This document shows positions 35,006-45,852 of a stretch of 64,000 nucleotides of DNA, one piece after another. The notes below the pieces were generated by a model. That model searched no databases. It saw only the letters and a list, made by a program, of their open reading frames with translations, and was not told the origin of the DNA. This DNA comes from Peiella sedimenti (GTDB lineage: Bacteria > Pseudomonadota > Alphaproteobacteria > Caulobacterales > Caulobacteraceae), in NCBI RefSeq assembly GCF_030504955.1, contig NZ_JAUKTR010000006.1:62001-126000 (forward strand), given 5' to 3'. A program made the position numbers and the translations under genes. Numbering within the stretch: position 1 is the stretch's first letter; every line of letters begins with the position of its first letter.

Positions 35006-35892
35006 AGGCGCGGCTCGAACAGCGGCATCCAAAGAAGCTTGCCGAGGCCCCGGACCGCCCTGTCCGAAAGATCCGCCCGACGGGGCGAGCGCACGAGCCA
35101 GGCCAGGCCGGCCAGTGCCCCAAACACCGTTGCCTGAGCGGCGCCGATCGCCATCCAGCGCAGGACCGCGATCGGCCTTCGGTCCCGCGCTGCCGTTTGC
35201 GATGGGCCTTGGCCATAGGCGAAGGCGCGCTTCAGGGCGTAGGCGAGGGTGGCGCGCTCCGGCGGCGCGAACTCGTCCACCCAGGCCTGCGCGGCCCAAC
35301 CGAAGACCAGGCCGCGCGCCGCAAGGCGCGAGAACAGGGCGTCGTCCTCGCCGCCCGTCTCGTTCATGCGCGGGTCGAAGGGAGCCGTCTCGCTCAGCGC
35401 CGTGGCCCGCACCAGCAAGCTGTTGCCGCAGCCGTAGGCGTGCTCAATGCGCTGATCGCCAGTAGGACCTTCGCGGCCGAAGAAGCGCGAGAGATAGGGT
35501 CTCAGCCACGGCTCGGCGTCATCCGCCCGCCCGCGGATCGGGCCGAACAGGACGTCGGCCTGAAGTTTCGCTTGAGCGTCAAGCAGGGCGGCCAACCAGC
35601 CGCTTGAGGCGGCCTCGTCATCATCCAGAAAGGCCACGAGATCGGCCTTTACGGCGGCTACGCCGGCGTTTCGGGCGTTTGAGACGCCGGGGCGCGGTTC
35701 ATGAATATAGGTCAGCCTGGCGTCGGCCTGCCTTTCGGCGATGACGGCTCGGCCGGAGCCGTCCGGATCGTTGTCGACAATGATGATCTGGGTCAGCTGG
35801 TCGCCGAGCCCCTCCTGCGCCCACACGGACGCAAGCGCCCGCCTGAGGCTGTCAGGCCTGCGAAAGGTGGGGATGATCACGGCGACGCTCAC
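34942..35892 (-). CDS. Glycosyltransferase family 2, holdfast locus
   Basis: 316 residues starting at GTG 35892 (VSVAVIIPTFRRPDSL), which overlaps the hfsH stop by GTGA. GT2 features: IPTFRR, VDNDPDGSG, the DxD-like AFLDDDEAAS and the acceptor-side TGGEDDALF. The C-terminal part has a hydrophobic segment near 265-285. It extends the holdfast repeat unit; an HfsL- or HfsJ-like role is possible but not assignable here. Confidence 0.82.
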   Translation of the reverse strand: MSVAVIIPTFRRPDSLRRALASVWAQEGLGDQLTQIIIVDNDPDGSGRAVIAERQADARLTYIHEPRPGVSNARNAGVAAVKADLVAFLDDDEAASSGWLAALLDAQAKLQADVLFGPIRGRADDAEPWLRPYLSRFFGREGPTGDQRIEHAYGCGNSLLVRATALSETAPFDPRMNETGGEDDALFSRLAARGLVFGWAAQAWVDEFAPPERATLAYALKRAFAYGQGPSQTAARDRRPIAVLRWMAIGAAQATVFGALAGLAWLVRSPRRADLSDRAVRGLGKLLWMPLFEPRLYGQIGRGGPTRRGKAAIATG

Positions 35893-36638
35893 CGGGCGCT
35901 CCGGATGCGGGCCAGCGCGTCGGCGACGGGCAGAACCTCGGCCCCCGCGTCCTTGGCCCGGTGAACTAGGCGGGCGAGAGCCTCGGGCGTGCAGCCCCAC
36001 CGGCTGGGCCGAGCAGAGACATCGTGGCTGTAAAGGATCAGCCAGGCGCGCCCGCTAGCGGCGCGGTCAATCCAGGCCGCGGCGCGCGCCTCGCCGGCGT
36101 CGCCCTCAATCCCCACGCAGGGCAGCTGATTGAGGTCGGCGCCTCGACGGATCAGGCCGGGGTGAAGGGCGCGCACGGCCTGGAAATGGTCGGCCAGCGC
36201 CAGCTTGGCGGTGACGGAGACCTCGCCGTAGGGGTAGGCGAAGGTTCGCACATCCATTCCGTTAAGGGCCTGGCTGTTCGCGGCGACGGAGGCGTCGATG
36301 GCCTCACGGCCGGCCTTGCCGCAGTCAAGGTGCTCAAAGGTGTGACAGCCGATCTCATGGCCCCGCGCGGCCAGTTCGGCAATCTGCGCACGCGTGGCGT
36401 GGGGGCCCATCGGCCCGGCCCGGCCGTCGAGGCCGGCGCAGACATAGAAGCTGCCGCGCACACCTAGGTTCTCGAGCACCGGCGCCCCGACTGACGCCGC
36501 GCTCTCGGGAATGTCGTCAAAGCTGAAGGAGACGATGGGCCCCGGGATTTCCGCGTCGAGCGGGCGGCGCGCCTGAAGCCTGGCCAGGCGGCGGCGCAGT
36601 TTGCCCTTCAGCGAACGGTCGGCGGCGTAGGCCTGCAT
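35889..36638 (-). CDS. hfsH: Holdfast polysaccharide deacetylase
   Basis: 249 residues, NodB homology domain. The metal/catalytic motif SFSFDD (Asp41-Asp42) and HTFEH (His99, His103) are intact, plus the RTFAYPYGE segment (motif 3). In Caulobacter HfsH removes acetyl groups from GlcNAc, which is needed for adhesion and cohesion of the holdfast. The ATG at 36638 overlaps the hfsG stop as TGATG. Confidence 0.88.
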   Translation of the reverse strand: MQAYAADRSLKGKLRRRLARLQARRPLDAEIPGPIVSFSFDDIPESAASVGAPVLENLGVRGSFYVCAGLDGRAGPMGPHATRAQIAELAARGHEIGCHTFEHLDCGKAGREAIDASVAANSQALNGMDVRTFAYPYGEVSVTAKLALADHFQAVRALHPGLIRRGADLNQLPCVGIEGDAGEARAAAWIDRAASGRAWLILYSHDVSARPSRWGCTPEALARLVHRAKDAGAEVLPVADALARIRSAR

Positions 36639-37561
36639 CACACCACCTCGGCGTAGAGGGCGGCGCGATACAGGCGCAGGGAAAAGGCGCGCGCGCCGGC
36701 GGGCGCCACGGGTAGGCGCGCCACGGCCTTGCACAAGGCGCGCACGAGGCTCCGGCCAGGAATGCGCCGGATCAGGCGGGCGGCGCGGTGCACCGGATAG
36801 GCCGCGATGACCTCGGGATGCCGCTCGACGACCCTGGCGAAGTTCGGGGCCGACTGTTCGTACTTGCCGATCAGGGCCTCGACCGGATCGAGGCCCATGT
36901 GGGTTGCGGGAATGTCGACATGAACGATGGGGCTGATGTCGGCGGCGCGCATGGCCCACTCCACATCCTCCCAGCCCCAGCCCGTGAAGTCGGCTGCGAA
37001 GGAGATACGGTCGAAGACCTCGCGGCGCACCAGCAGGTTCGAGGTGTAGACGTACTTCTCCGGCGTCTTCATCCGTTCGGCGGCGGGCAGACAGTCCGAC
37101 CGCAGCGCCATCGCCCGGTGCACGGCGAAGCGGGGGTCGCGCGGCGCCTGGAGCAGTGAGAAGCCGCCGAAGGCCACGCCGATGGACGGCGCCTTGGCCA
37201 AGGTCAGCCAACGGTGAAGAAAGTCCGGCCGGTCCGGCAGCATGTCGCTGTCCAGGAACAGCAGGGCTTCGGCTCGCGCCTGTTCGGCCAGCAGATTGCG
37301 GCCGCGCGCGCGCCCCGCGTTTTCATGCAGCACGACCAGCCGGATGGGGAGCGTGGCCGCCTCGAGCGCTTGCCGCACGCGCTGGGTGAGGCTCGCATCT
37401 TCCCCGCCGTCGTCCAGCAGGACCAGCTCGACTTCCCTGGCCCCTTGGGCGTCCAGGGCATGGATCAGGCGCGTCGGATCGTCCCGGAAGAAGGGGATCA
37501 GCACGGATAGCCGCGGCTGGGCGCCGCTCCAGCTGGCGTTGTCGTGGACCTGCAGCGTCAT
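36638..37561 (-). CDS. hfsG: Holdfast glycosyltransferase
   Basis: A 307-residue GT2 enzyme: LSVLIPFFRDDPTRLIHAL, LLDDGGEDAS, FLDSDMLPDRPDFL (DxD), GWGWEDVEWAMRA, a set typical of HfsG/GT-A transferases. It adds a GlcNAc-like sugar in holdfast synthesis. It starts with ATGA overlapping the hfsF stop. Confidence 0.85.
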   Translation of the reverse strand: MTLQVHDNASWSGAQPRLSVLIPFFRDDPTRLIHALDAQGAREVELVLLDDGGEDASLTQRVRQALEAATLPIRLVVLHENAGRARGRNLLAEQARAEALLFLDSDMLPDRPDFLHRWLTLAKAPSIGVAFGGFSLLQAPRDPRFAVHRAMALRSDCLPAAERMKTPEKYVYTSNLLVRREVFDRISFAADFTGWGWEDVEWAMRAADISPIVHVDIPATHMGLDPVEALIGKYEQSAPNFARVVERHPEVIAAYPVHRAARLIRRIPGRSLVRALCKAVARLPVAPAGARAFSLRLYRAALYAEVV

Positions 37562-39012
37562 GGCGCCGCCCTCAGGAAGGACAGGCGAGGGTGCCTCAGG
37601 AGCCTTGCGCCATGGTCGCGCACACCGGCGGCATTCAGCATCAGGGTGGCGACGGCGTAGGTCGCTGCGCCTGCCCCGGCCTTGAGGATCAGTTCGGCTA
37701 GCCCGCCCAGATCAGGCAGAACCGAAACCACGGCGGCCATAAGCAGCGCGGCCGCTCCGCAGCGCAGCAACGCCTCAGCCGGGAAGGGCAGGGGCTGCAC
37801 CCGCCCCCCCAGGGCGATGGAGGCGAACACCGCCACACCAAAACTCAGCGCCGTGGCCGCCGCCGCCCCTGTCAGTCCCATGATGGGGATCAGGATCAAG
37901 CACAGGATCAGGTTCGCCAGCGCCGGAATCGCCATGGCCGCGAGAAGCCAGCCGGTGCGGCGCCCCAGCGTAAAGGCCTGGTGGAAATAATAGGTCGTCA
38001 TGCCGGCCAGGAAGGCCCCCGCGGCGATCCAGGGCGTCACCGATGCGGCCGCTGTCCGCAGGTCTTCGCCGATCATCACCTCGGCCATCGGCTGGGCCAC
38101 AAGCGCCAGGCCCACCGCGGCGGGCAGGGCGATCAGCACAAAGACCGAGGCCTGCTCGCGCGCCGCGGCCCTGAGGGCGCCCTGGCCCCCGCGTTCCAGC
38201 GCCATGATGAGGGCGGGACCTCCGGCGGCGCCCAGCCAGATGAAGATCACGTCCAGCGTCCGGTTCGCCAGACTATAGGCGGCGTGGTAGGCGCCGACCG
38301 TCGCCTCATCGAGGAAGGCGGCCAGCAGGAAGCGGTCGGTGGAAGCCAGGGCCAGGGCCAGGGCCAGCGACGCCGAGAGCGGAAAGCCATAGGCGGCGTA
38401 GCTGCGCAGGCGCCCCGGCTCCACCTGGCCGTCCCGCGTCTGTTTGATCTCGCCCGGCAGAATGAAGGGCAGGGCAGCCAGCGGGGCGAGGGCCAGTCCC
38501 AGCAGGGGCGCGGCCCCGCCGGCCCCCGCCAGCGCGAAGGCGACGCCGATGGCGAAACCTCCCGCCGTGGTCCAGATATCCAGGCGGGCCGCAGGTCCGA
38601 CCTCTCCGGCGGCGCGGAAACGTTCCTGGGCAATCTTGGCGGCGCAGCGGACGGGCACGCCGGCCAGACCCGCCGCCACCGCCAGCTTCAGCGGCGCTTC
38701 CACCGGCCACATCCACAACGCCAAAGCCGCGATGGGCGCGAACGCCAAGATAATGATCGCCAGCGTGCGCCAGACCGAGGCGAAGTGGCTGGACATCTCG
38801 TCCGGCTTCTGGGCGGCCCAGAAGCGCGCCATTGCCGCTTCCAGCCAGGTGAAGGCCGCCACGTGAGCCAGCGACATGACCGAGAAAGCCAGTGCGTATC
38901 GGCCGAAGTCCTCAGCGGACAGCAGGCGGGTGAAGATAAGAATCGTCAGCAGGCCGACCACGCCCTGCACGATATTGGCGGGCAGGTAGCCCCAGACTCC
39001 GCGCCAGAACAT
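37558..39012 (-). CDS. hfsF: Holdfast flippase (Wzx/MVF type)
   Basis: 484 residues from MFWRGVWGYLPANIVQG (ATG 39012, TGATG overlap with hfsE stop). About 12-14 membrane helices fill the length and the N-terminus matches the polysaccharide flippase family (LLTILIFTRLLSAEDFGRYAL). It moves undecaprenyl-linked units across the inner membrane. Confidence 0.86.
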   Translation of the reverse strand: MFWRGVWGYLPANIVQGVVGLLTILIFTRLLSAEDFGRYALAFSVMSLAHVAAFTWLEAAMARFWAAQKPDEMSSHFASVWRTLAIIILAFAPIAALALWMWPVEAPLKLAVAAGLAGVPVRCAAKIAQERFRAAGEVGPAARLDIWTTAGGFAIGVAFALAGAGGAAPLLGLALAPLAALPFILPGEIKQTRDGQVEPGRLRSYAAYGFPLSASLALALALASTDRFLLAAFLDEATVGAYHAAYSLANRTLDVIFIWLGAAGGPALIMALERGGQGALRAAAREQASVFVLIALPAAVGLALVAQPMAEVMIGEDLRTAAASVTPWIAAGAFLAGMTTYYFHQAFTLGRRTGWLLAAMAIPALANLILCLILIPIMGLTGAAAATALSFGVAVFASIALGGRVQPLPFPAEALLRCGAAALLMAAVVSVLPDLGGLAELILKAGAGAATYAVATLMLNAAGVRDHGARLLRHPRLSFLRAAP

Positions 39013-40559
39013 CAGCGCACCGCGTGGCGGTCGCCCAGGAGGACAGGGGCGGTGATCGCCATGATCCACAGGTCCAGCCAGAAGGACTGACGCTCGACGT
39101 ATTCGATATCCAGTCGGACGCGCCGCGCCACATCGGCCGCCGTGTGCAGAGGGCCGCGCGAGCCGTTCACGGCGGCCCAGCCGGTCATGCCCGGCTTGAT
39201 CCGGTGGCGATGGGCGTAGTCGGCGACCAGCCGCGCGGACTCCTCATGCCCCGTCTTCATCCCGATGGCGTGAGGTCGCGGGCCCACCAGGGACATCTCG
39301 CCCGAAATCACGTTCAACAGTTGAGGCAGCTCGTCCAGGCTGGTCTTGCGCAGGAAGCGGCCCAGTCGCGTGACGCGGTCGTCATCGGCCGTGACCTGGC
39401 GCTCGGCGCGGGCGTCGGCGCTCTCCACGCGCATGGTGCGGAACTTCCACACCACGATCTCCTCGTTGTTGAAGCCGTGGCGGCGCTGGCGGAAGAAGGC
39501 GGGGCCGGGGCTGTCCAGCTTCACCAGCACGGCGGTCACGGCCATGACGGGCAGGGCGGCGATCAGGATCAGCGCGCCCAGCAGAAGATCCTGCAGGCGC
39601 TTGGCGAAGGCGCGGCGCTCCTCGTTCATCTGCTCAAGGCGCGCCAGGGGGGCCTCGGCCAGGCGGCGCAGGGCTTCGGCCTGGCCGGCGCCGCCGCGCG
39701 CTGGATCGTCAACGACCATCGATACGGCCTGGGGCGCCGACGACAGACGCTCATAGATCTGCCGCGTGCGGGATCGCGCGCCGGGATCGACGGCCAGGAC
39801 GATATGATCGACGGCCGGCATCATACGATGGCCCAGCAGGTCTTCGACATTCCCCAGCACCGGCACGCCGGCCACATCGCGCGGCGCCCGAGAGAGGCGG
39901 TCATCGAAAACGCCCAGCACGTTCAGGTCGCGCCGGGCCAGGGCGGCTTCGATCAGAGTCTGCGCCCGGCGGGTCGCGCCGACGATGACGATGTTGGGGG
40001 TCAGCGCGCCGGAGCGGCGCCAGCTTCGCACCTGGCTCCACCACAGGGCATGCAGCCCGGCCGTGACCAGCAGCGCCGCCGCCGTCCATCCTCCCAATGA
40101 TCCGGCAAAGCCGAATGGCGCGGCCAGGGCGATGCCGGCGAGGCCCGCCAGCGCCATGGCCCCGGTCGTCTTCATCAGGTGTTCGGGCAGGCCCTCGTGG
40201 GCCCGAAAGGCGTAGAGGCCCAGCGTCCTCAGCAGGGCCAGCGCAAGGCCCGCCGCCAGCAGAAACGGCAGCAACTCGGCCACCGCCGCGCCCATCAGGT
40301 CGCGGTTCAGCGCCAGGTGCGCTCCGATCAGCGTCACGGCCGCTAAGCCCATCCAGTCGTAGAGACGGAAATAGTGGGAGGACAGGCGCAGGGTCTGCCG
40401 GTCGCGCGCCGAGGTCAGGCGGGCCGGACGGAACGGGCCCCGCCGCTCGCCCGCCCTCTGGGCCGCCAGCGCTTCAGCATGGCGCGCCAACGTCTCCAAC
40501 CCGGCCGCGGATCGCGGGCGGGCGTCAGGCTTGGGATCGGCCGGGGCCAAGGCGGTCAT
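39012..40559 (-). CDS. hfsE: Holdfast initiating polyprenyl-phosphate sugar transferase
   Basis: 515 residues. N-terminal four- or five-helix membrane part, a nucleotide-sugar-binding-like region (VIVGATRRAQTLIEAAL near 190) and the C-terminal bacterial sugar transferase domain (FFRQRRHGFNNEEIVVWKFRTMR, TSLDELPQLLNVISGEMSLVGPRP). It transfers the first sugar-1-phosphate to undecaprenyl phosphate. It heads the hfsE-F-G-H-GT run, whose genes all overlap their neighbours by 1-4 nt. Confidence 0.9.
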   Translation of the reverse strand: MTALAPADPKPDARPRSAAGLETLARHAEALAAQRAGERRGPFRPARLTSARDRQTLRLSSHYFRLYDWMGLAAVTLIGAHLALNRDLMGAAVAELLPFLLAAGLALALLRTLGLYAFRAHEGLPEHLMKTTGAMALAGLAGIALAAPFGFAGSLGGWTAAALLVTAGLHALWWSQVRSWRRSGALTPNIVIVGATRRAQTLIEAALARRDLNVLGVFDDRLSRAPRDVAGVPVLGNVEDLLGHRMMPAVDHIVLAVDPGARSRTRQIYERLSSAPQAVSMVVDDPARGGAGQAEALRRLAEAPLARLEQMNEERRAFAKRLQDLLLGALILIAALPVMAVTAVLVKLDSPGPAFFRQRRHGFNNEEIVVWKFRTMRVESADARAERQVTADDDRVTRLGRFLRKTSLDELPQLLNVISGEMSLVGPRPHAIGMKTGHEESARLVADYAHRHRIKPGMTGWAAVNGSRGPLHTAADVARRVRLDIEYVERQSFWLDLWIMAITAPVLLGDRHAVR

Positions 40560-40663
40560 GACCCCTGCAGACTGCTCCGCGCGCCGTGCATTTCACGTTA
40601 ACGGGCGGCTTTGGCGCGCCCCGCTTGCGCAGTCCCCGCCTTTTCGATAGCTGGAGCCCTCCC

Positions 40664-40755
40664 GGAGACGTGGCCGAGTGGCTGAAGGCAACGGTTTGCT
40701 AAATCGTCGTACCCTGTAAGGGGTACCGAGGGTTCGAATCCCTCCGTCTCCGCCA
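40664..40755 (+). tRNA. tRNA-Ser (anticodon GCT)
   Basis: Class II tRNA with acceptor GGAGACG/CGTCTCC, long variable arm (TACCCTGTAAGGGGTA), T-arm GAGGGTTCGAATCCCTC and encoded GCCA. The anticodon loop gives GCT, which reads AGC/AGU. Confidence 0.93.
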
Positions 40756-40825
40756 TTCACCCATTCCCGAACAGCCGCGCCGCCGACCGGCGCAACCCGC
40801 GCATCTGACGGGGCGAGCCCGAGCT

Positions 40826-40857
40826 GAAGATCGTCCAGGCAGGGTTTTGCGATCTTC
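40826..40857. repeat. Inverted repeat upstream of rlmE
   Basis: GAAGATCG (40826-40833) is the exact inverse of CGATCTTC (40850-40857) with 16 nt between. It lies 19 nt before the -10-like element of rlmE; it could be an operator or weak terminator. Nothing else was seen in 40756-40889. Confidence 0.35.
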
Positions 40858-40875
40858 GCCTTTGGCTTCAGGGCG

Positions 40876-40892
40876 GCTAAAGAACGGCCATG
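40876..40892 (+). promoter_or_regulatory. Leaderless-type promoter: GCTAAA, 8 nt, ATG of rlmE
   Basis: GCTAAA (40876-40881) is 8 nt from the ATG at 40890. There is no Shine-Dalgarno. Confidence 0.5.
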
Positions 40893-41600
40893 GCCGACGA
40901 ACCGGAAACGCCGCCCCGCCGCCGCATGGTGCGCCCGCCCACGCGCGGCGACGCCGCCGGGCGCGGTATGGGCCAGAAGATGAAGACGGCCGACGACAAG
41001 TCCATGTCCAGCCAGCAGTGGATCAAGCGCCAGCTGGCCGATCCCTTTTCCGAGCGCGCCCGGGCCGAGGGTTGGAGGAGCCGCGCGGCCTTCAAGCTGA
41101 CCGAGATCGACGACCGGCTGGGCCTCATCAAGCCCGGCTCGCGCGTTATCGACCTGGGCGCGGCGCCCGGCGGCTGGGTGCAGGTGGCCTTGGCCCGCGG
41201 CGCGGCCAGGGTGGCGGGCGTGGACCTGCTGATGATCGAGCCGATCCCGGGCGCGGAGCTGATCCAGGCGGACTTCACCGATCCGGGCGTCGACCAGCAG
41301 CTGATCGACCTGCTGGGCGGTCAGCCGGACCTCGTGCTGTCGGACATGGCCCACAACACGGTCGGCCATCGCCAGACCGACCACCTGAAGATCATCGCCC
41401 TGATCGAGATCGCGGCGGATTTCGCCCTGCGCACGTTGAAGCCCGGCGGATCCTTCGTCACCAAGGCCTTTCAGGGCGCCGACCTGGGTCCGATCATGGA
41501 CCGGCTGAAGGCGGGCTTTGAAGAGGTGCGCTTCATCAAACCGAAGGCCAGCCGCAAGGATTCCGCCGAGGTCTTCCTCGCGGCGGTGCGCCGCAAGTGA
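40890..41600 (+). CDS. rlmE: 23S rRNA (uridine-2552-2'-O)-methyltransferase
   Basis: 236 residues, FtsJ/RrmJ family. N-terminal basic tail, then SRAAFKLTEIDDRLGLIKPGSRVIDLGAAPGGWVQVAL (SAM site) and LVLSDMAHNTVGH, with the KDKE-type catalytic positions. It methylates U2552 in the A-loop of the large subunit. The downstream DUF2332 gene overlaps its stop. Confidence 0.93.
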   Translation: MADEPETPPRRRMVRPPTRGDAAGRGMGQKMKTADDKSMSSQQWIKRQLADPFSERARAEGWRSRAAFKLTEIDDRLGLIKPGSRVIDLGAAPGGWVQVALARGAARVAGVDLLMIEPIPGAELIQADFTDPGVDQQLIDLLGGQPDLVLSDMAHNTVGHRQTDHLKIIALIEIAADFALRTLKPGGSFVTKAFQGADLGPIMDRLKAGFEEVRFIKPKASRKDSAEVFLAAVRRK

Positions 41601-42661
41601 GCGAGGCTCAGGTCCGCTCGGCCTTCGCTGATCAGGCGCGGGTGTGCGGATCGCTGGGATCGCCCTTCACGGCCCAGGTCTGCGCGCTGGTCGCCGAGCG
41701 GCTGGGCCGTTCGACGGCGGTGGGTCGGCGGATGCTGGACTGGCCGGGCGTTCCGGACGCGCATGCTGACGCCTTGCCGCTGCGGTTTTGTGGGGCGCTG
41801 CACGCCCTGGCCCGGGCAGGGATCGTGGACGCCGTGCGGGCGGCCTGGCCGCCCGCGCCGACGCCTGACGACGAGATGCTGTGGGCGGCGATCACGGCGG
41901 CGCTGGAAGAGCAGGGCGAGGCCGTCGCGCGCTGGCTGGACGGCCCGCCCCAGACCAATGAGGTCGGCCGGTCCGGCCCGCTGATGGCCGGACTGTTGGT
42001 CCTGGCCGAGCGGTTCGGCTTGCCGTTCAGCCTCTATGAGCTGGGCTCGAGCGCCGGGCTAAACCTGAACCTCGACCGCTACGCCTTCGATCTGGGCGGT
42101 GTGCGGGCGGGCGACCCGGCCTCATCCGTGCGTCTGAGCCCTGACTGGTCAGGCCCGCCGCTGGCGGAGGCGGAGGTGAGGGTGGTCGCCCGGCGCGGCG
42201 TAGATCTGTCGCCGCTTGACCCCACCGATCCCGCCACGGCCGAGCGCCTGCTGGCCTATGTCTGGGCCGATCAGAGAGAGCGTGTCGAGCGGCTGGAGGC
42301 GGCGCTTGGCGTCGCCCGCGCTCATCCCCCAGAGGTCGAGCGCGCCGACGGGGCCGACTGGCTGGAGAGGGTCCTGAAGGTCGAGCCCGAACCCGGCCTC
42401 TGCCGCGTGGTCATGCACACCATCGCCCTACAGTACTTCCCGCCCGAGGGCCGGGCTCGCGTCGCCGCTCATCTTGAACAGGTCGGCGCGCAGGCGACCG
42501 AGGCCGCGCCCCTGGCCTGGCTGGCCTATGAGGCCGCCGCGGCGCCCGACGCGGAGGGCAAGCGCTGGGCCGAACTCACCCTCACCACTTGGCCGGGAGC
42601 CGGGCGCCGCCTGTTGGCGCGCGGCCACCCGCACGGAACTTTCATCGCGTGGGCCGTCTGA
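41597..42661 (+). CDS. DUF2332 family protein
   Basis: 354 residues. GTG start overlaps the rlmE stop by 4 nt (GTGA). The DUF2332 pattern is present: TNEVGRSGPLMAGLLVLAERFGLPFSLYELGSSAGLNLNLDRYAF, VVMHTIALQYFPPEGRA. The core has a Rossmann-methyltransferase-like ELGSSAGLN motif, so an RNA or small-molecule methylase is possible, but the function is unknown. Confidence 0.85.
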   Translation: MSEAQVRSAFADQARVCGSLGSPFTAQVCALVAERLGRSTAVGRRMLDWPGVPDAHADALPLRFCGALHALARAGIVDAVRAAWPPAPTPDDEMLWAAITAALEEQGEAVARWLDGPPQTNEVGRSGPLMAGLLVLAERFGLPFSLYELGSSAGLNLNLDRYAFDLGGVRAGDPASSVRLSPDWSGPPLAEAEVRVVARRGVDLSPLDPTDPATAERLLAYVWADQRERVERLEAALGVARAHPPEVERADGADWLERVLKVEPEPGLCRVVMHTIALQYFPPEGRARVAAHLEQVGAQATEAAPLAWLAYEAAAAPDAEGKRWAELTLTTWPGAGRRLLARGHPHGTFIAWAV

Positions 42662-42692
42662 GCCTTGCCCTTCGCCGCCCGCTAGGGCATAG

Positions 42693-44177
<1,485 letters not shown>

Positions 44178-44195
44178 AAGGGGAGGGCGGGCGTA

Positions 44196-44582
44196 ATGTC
44201 GATCGAGATCACCTATCTGGTCTGGACGCTGCTTCTGGCGGTGGTCCAGATCTTCCTGACGGCGGCGGTCAAGACCAGCGTCTTCGGGCTCAAGTGGAAC
44301 ATGTCGGCCCGCGACGAGCCGCGCGAGCCCACCAGGCTGACCTCGCGCCTGGAACGGGCCCAGGCCAACCTGTTCGAGACCCTGCCCATCTTCATCGGCG
44401 GCGTGCTGGTGGTTCAGATGATGGGCGCCGCCGATGAGCGCACGGCGCTGGGCGTCCAGCTCTACTTCTGGGCCCGGCTGATCTATGTGCCGCTTTACGC
44501 GCTGGGCGTGCCGGTCATCCGCACCCTGGTCTGGGCCGTCGGCTTTGCGGGCCTGATGATGGTCCTGCTGGCGCTTATCTAG
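44196..44582 (+). CDS. MAPEG family membrane protein
   Basis: 128 residues with four membrane helices (about 5-25, 60-78, 82-100 and 105-125). The ERAQANLFETLPIFIGGVLVV and WARLIYVPLYALGVP segments match the bacterial MAPEG (microsomal GST/FLAP-like) family. It may be a glutathione-linked enzyme; no substrate known. It lies in a run guaB-MAPEG-rsmB-guaA with short gaps. Confidence 0.85.
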   Translation: MSIEITYLVWTLLLAVVQIFLTAAVKTSVFGLKWNMSARDEPREPTRLTSRLERAQANLFETLPIFIGGVLVVQMMGAADERTALGVQLYFWARLIYVPLYALGVPVIRTLVWAVGFAGLMMVLLALI

Positions 44583-44598
44583 GAAACGCAAGGACCCC

Positions 44599-45852
44599 GT
44601 GACCCCCCAGGCCCGTCTCTCCGCCGCCGCCCAGATCCTGGATTCCATCGCCCAGGGACGCCAACCGGCGGAGGCCGTGCTCAAGGCCTGGGGTCAGCAG
44701 AACCGCTACGCCGGTTCCAAGGACCGGCGCGCCATCGCCGACCGCGTCTACAAGGTGCTGCGGGCCCGCGCCCGGCTGAGCTGGGCCATGGGCGGACGCC
44801 AGGACGGCCGCGCCCTGGTGATCGGGTCGCTCAGCCTGATCGACGGTATGCCGCTGGCCGAGATCGAGGCGCTGCATTCGGGCGAGGGTTACGGACCCGG
44901 TCCGCTGTCTAACCGCGAACGGGCCCGGCTGATGGCCGAGACCGGCGCGCCGCCCGCCTGGGTGGCGGCGGGTCTGCCGGACTTCGTGGTCGAGGACTTC
45001 AAGACCACCTTCGGCGACCGCTGGGCCGAGGAGGCCGAAGGCCTGATGGCGCCGCGCGCGCCCATCGACCTGCGCGTCAACACGCGGAAGGCCGACCGCG
45101 AGGCGGTGCGCGCGGAACTGGCCGAGGCGGGGCTCCAGGCCGAGCCGACGCCGCTCTCGCCCGTGGGCTTGCGCCTGCCGTCCGAACCGCCGCCCAACAT
45201 CCAGGCCACCGAGGCCTTCAAGGCCGGCCGCATCGAGATCCAGGACGAGGGCAGTCAGCTCGTCTGCGCCCTGGCCGGGGCTGAGCCCGGCATGACCGTA
45301 GTGGACTATTGCGCGGGGGGTGGTGGCAAGACCCTGGGTCTGGCTCAGGCCATGGCCGGGCAGGGGACGCTGATCGCCGGCGATGTGGTGCAGAAGCGGC
45401 TGGACAACATCCGTCCCCGTCTGGAGCGCGCGGGCGTCGAGGCTGAGCTGCGCCTGCTGGGTCAGAACGGCGGCGGCATGGAGGACCTGAACGGTCAGGC
45501 CGACCTCGTCTTCGTGGACGCGCCGTGCTCCGGCTCCGGCACCTGGCGGCGCCGCCCCGAAGACGCCTGGCGGCTGACGGCCGAGGAGGTCCAGCGGCTG
45601 CACGCGCTGCAGGTGCGCATCCTGGGCCAGGCGGCCAGGCTGGTCCGACCGGGCGGGCGGCTGATCTACGTCACCTGCTCGATGTTGAGCGCCGAGAACG
45701 AGGCCAGCGCCGACGCCTTCGAGGCGGCCCATCCCGAGTTCACGCCCGTTCCGCTGGACAATCCGAACGCCCGGCGCGCCCGCCTGCGCCTTTCGCCCGC
45801 CTCGACGAATACGGACGGCTTCTTCGCCGCTCTCTACGAAAGGACCGCCTGA
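44599..45852 (+). CDS. RsmB/NOP family rRNA cytosine-C5 methyltransferase
   Basis: 417 residues. N-terminal NusB-like helical part (about 1-140), then a Rossmann methyltransferase with SAM site VVDYCAGGGGKTLGLAQAM and the two RsmB-family cysteines in DAPCSGSGTWRRRPE and YVTCSML. It should form m5C on 16S rRNA (position 967 in E. coli). Start GTG at 44599; it abuts guaA with no gap. Confidence 0.88.
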   Translation: MTPQARLSAAAQILDSIAQGRQPAEAVLKAWGQQNRYAGSKDRRAIADRVYKVLRARARLSWAMGGRQDGRALVIGSLSLIDGMPLAEIEALHSGEGYGPGPLSNRERARLMAETGAPPAWVAAGLPDFVVEDFKTTFGDRWAEEAEGLMAPRAPIDLRVNTRKADREAVRAELAEAGLQAEPTPLSPVGLRLPSEPPPNIQATEAFKAGRIEIQDEGSQLVCALAGAEPGMTVVDYCAGGGGKTLGLAQAMAGQGTLIAGDVVQKRLDNIRPRLERAGVEAELRLLGQNGGGMEDLNGQADLVFVDAPCSGSGTWRRRPEDAWRLTAEEVQRLHALQVRILGQAARLVRPGGRLIYVTCSMLSAENEASADAFEAAHPEFTPVPLDNPNARRARLRLSPASTNTDGFFAALYERTA

